A stretch of DNA of 64,000 nt, from contig NZ_CP090208.1 in NCBI RefSeq assembly GCF_021397715.1, positions 62,001 through 126,000 on the forward strand, written 5' to 3'. The DNA comes from Pantoea agglomerans. Lineage in GTDB: Bacteria > Pseudomonadota > Gammaproteobacteria > Enterobacterales > Enterobacteriaceae. The translations under genes were made by a program, and so were the position numbers. Each line of letters starts with the position of its first letter. Positions within the stretch are counted from its first letter, which is position 1. The notes under the pieces are model-generated. The model made no database searches. It saw nothing but the letters and a program-made list of their open reading frames with translations, and was not told the origin of the DNA. Positions 63,905-64,000 of the stretch are shown one piece after another.

Positions 63905-64000
63905 ATGAACCGGGTTCCCGAGTCACTGGATATGGACGCGCTGCGTAGCTTTGTTACCGGCATTGAAGCGGGTAGCTTTGCCCTGGCAGCCCGGCATTTA
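63905..64000 (+). CDS. LysR-family regulator, 3' end outside window
   Basis: Only the first 32 codons are present: MNRVPESLDMDALRSFVTGI, then EAGSFALAARHL, the start of a LysR winged helix. ATG preceded by ACAGGATGA. It runs off the right edge. Its divergent position, 98 bases from the carboxymuconolactone decarboxylase gene, suggests it controls that three-gene operon. Confidence 0.88.
   Translation, partial: MNRVPESLDMDALRSFVTGIEAGSFALAARHL

Overview
This window reads as chromosome or large-plasmid DNA of an enterobacterium, most likely Erwiniaceae (Pantoea/Erwinia-like). The reasons are a clear RluF, a SitABCD manganese/iron transporter, a YcgZ-YmgA-AriR type small-protein locus, a Pao-type molybdenum aldehyde oxidoreductase operon, and many LysR/TetR/MarR regulators divergent from small metabolic genes. 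The genus is an inference. No rRNA, tRNA, insertion sequence, phage integrase or CRISPR array was seen.

Layout. (1) 1-8040: accessory genes: a partial aldo/keto reductase, a lone fimbrial-like secreted protein, a microcin-like peptide with a double-glycine-type leader, a glyoxalase-fold protein, a LysR regulator, an exported metallo-beta-lactamase-fold protein, and an amidase divergent from a TetR regulator across two copies of one operator-like site. (2) 8077-25826, minus strand: a complete type I secretion operon in the order giant adhesin, TolC-like outer membrane protein, ABC transporter, HlyD-like adaptor, terminator. The adhesin would be about 4,230 residues, with a glycine/alanine-rich N-terminal segment, about 20 Ig-like domains, acidic 14-residue linker repeats and four C-terminal secretion-type repeats. 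In this sequence its frame is broken in three clusters of small indels, each of which sums to a multiple of three. (3) 25827-35000: a gene-poor AT-rich stretch, an octanucleotide tandem repeat, an unrecognised 223-aa gene, a LysR gene, a frameshifted epimerase-like gene, rluF, a GNAT gene, a GDSL autotransporter esterase and an RpiR regulator. (4) 35000-38540: a TonB-dependent siderophore receptor with one in-frame stop, translationally overlapping a periplasmic binding protein that has no permease or ATPase here. (5) 38474-45250: an aldehyde oxidoreductase operon (paoA-B-C, a MocA-like cytidylyltransferase, a paoD-like chaperone) with a divergent LysR gene. (6) 45263-48762: sitABCD preceded by an MntR-like palindrome. 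(7) 49152-52132: five small YmgB/AriR-family genes plus one small unknown. (8) 52496-64000: a LacI-family regulator and a run of small detoxification or transport units with their regulators: cupins, SDR, racemase, CynX/NimT-type MFS with a MarR regulator and perfect palindrome, XRE-cupin, B3/B4, RidA-LysE, and DUF4865-tautomerase-carboxymuconolactone decarboxylase divergent from a LysR gene cut by the window end.

Functionally the window joins surface colonisation (giant adhesin, autotransporter, biofilm-signalling small proteins) with metal acquisition (Sit, siderophore receptor) and aldehyde/electrophile handling. The points most worth checking are the orphan microcin-like peptide, the adhesin repeat array, and the enlarged AriR-family cluster. 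Several genes are broken by single events (epimerase, siderophore receptor, adhesin), so both sequencing error and real decay must be considered.
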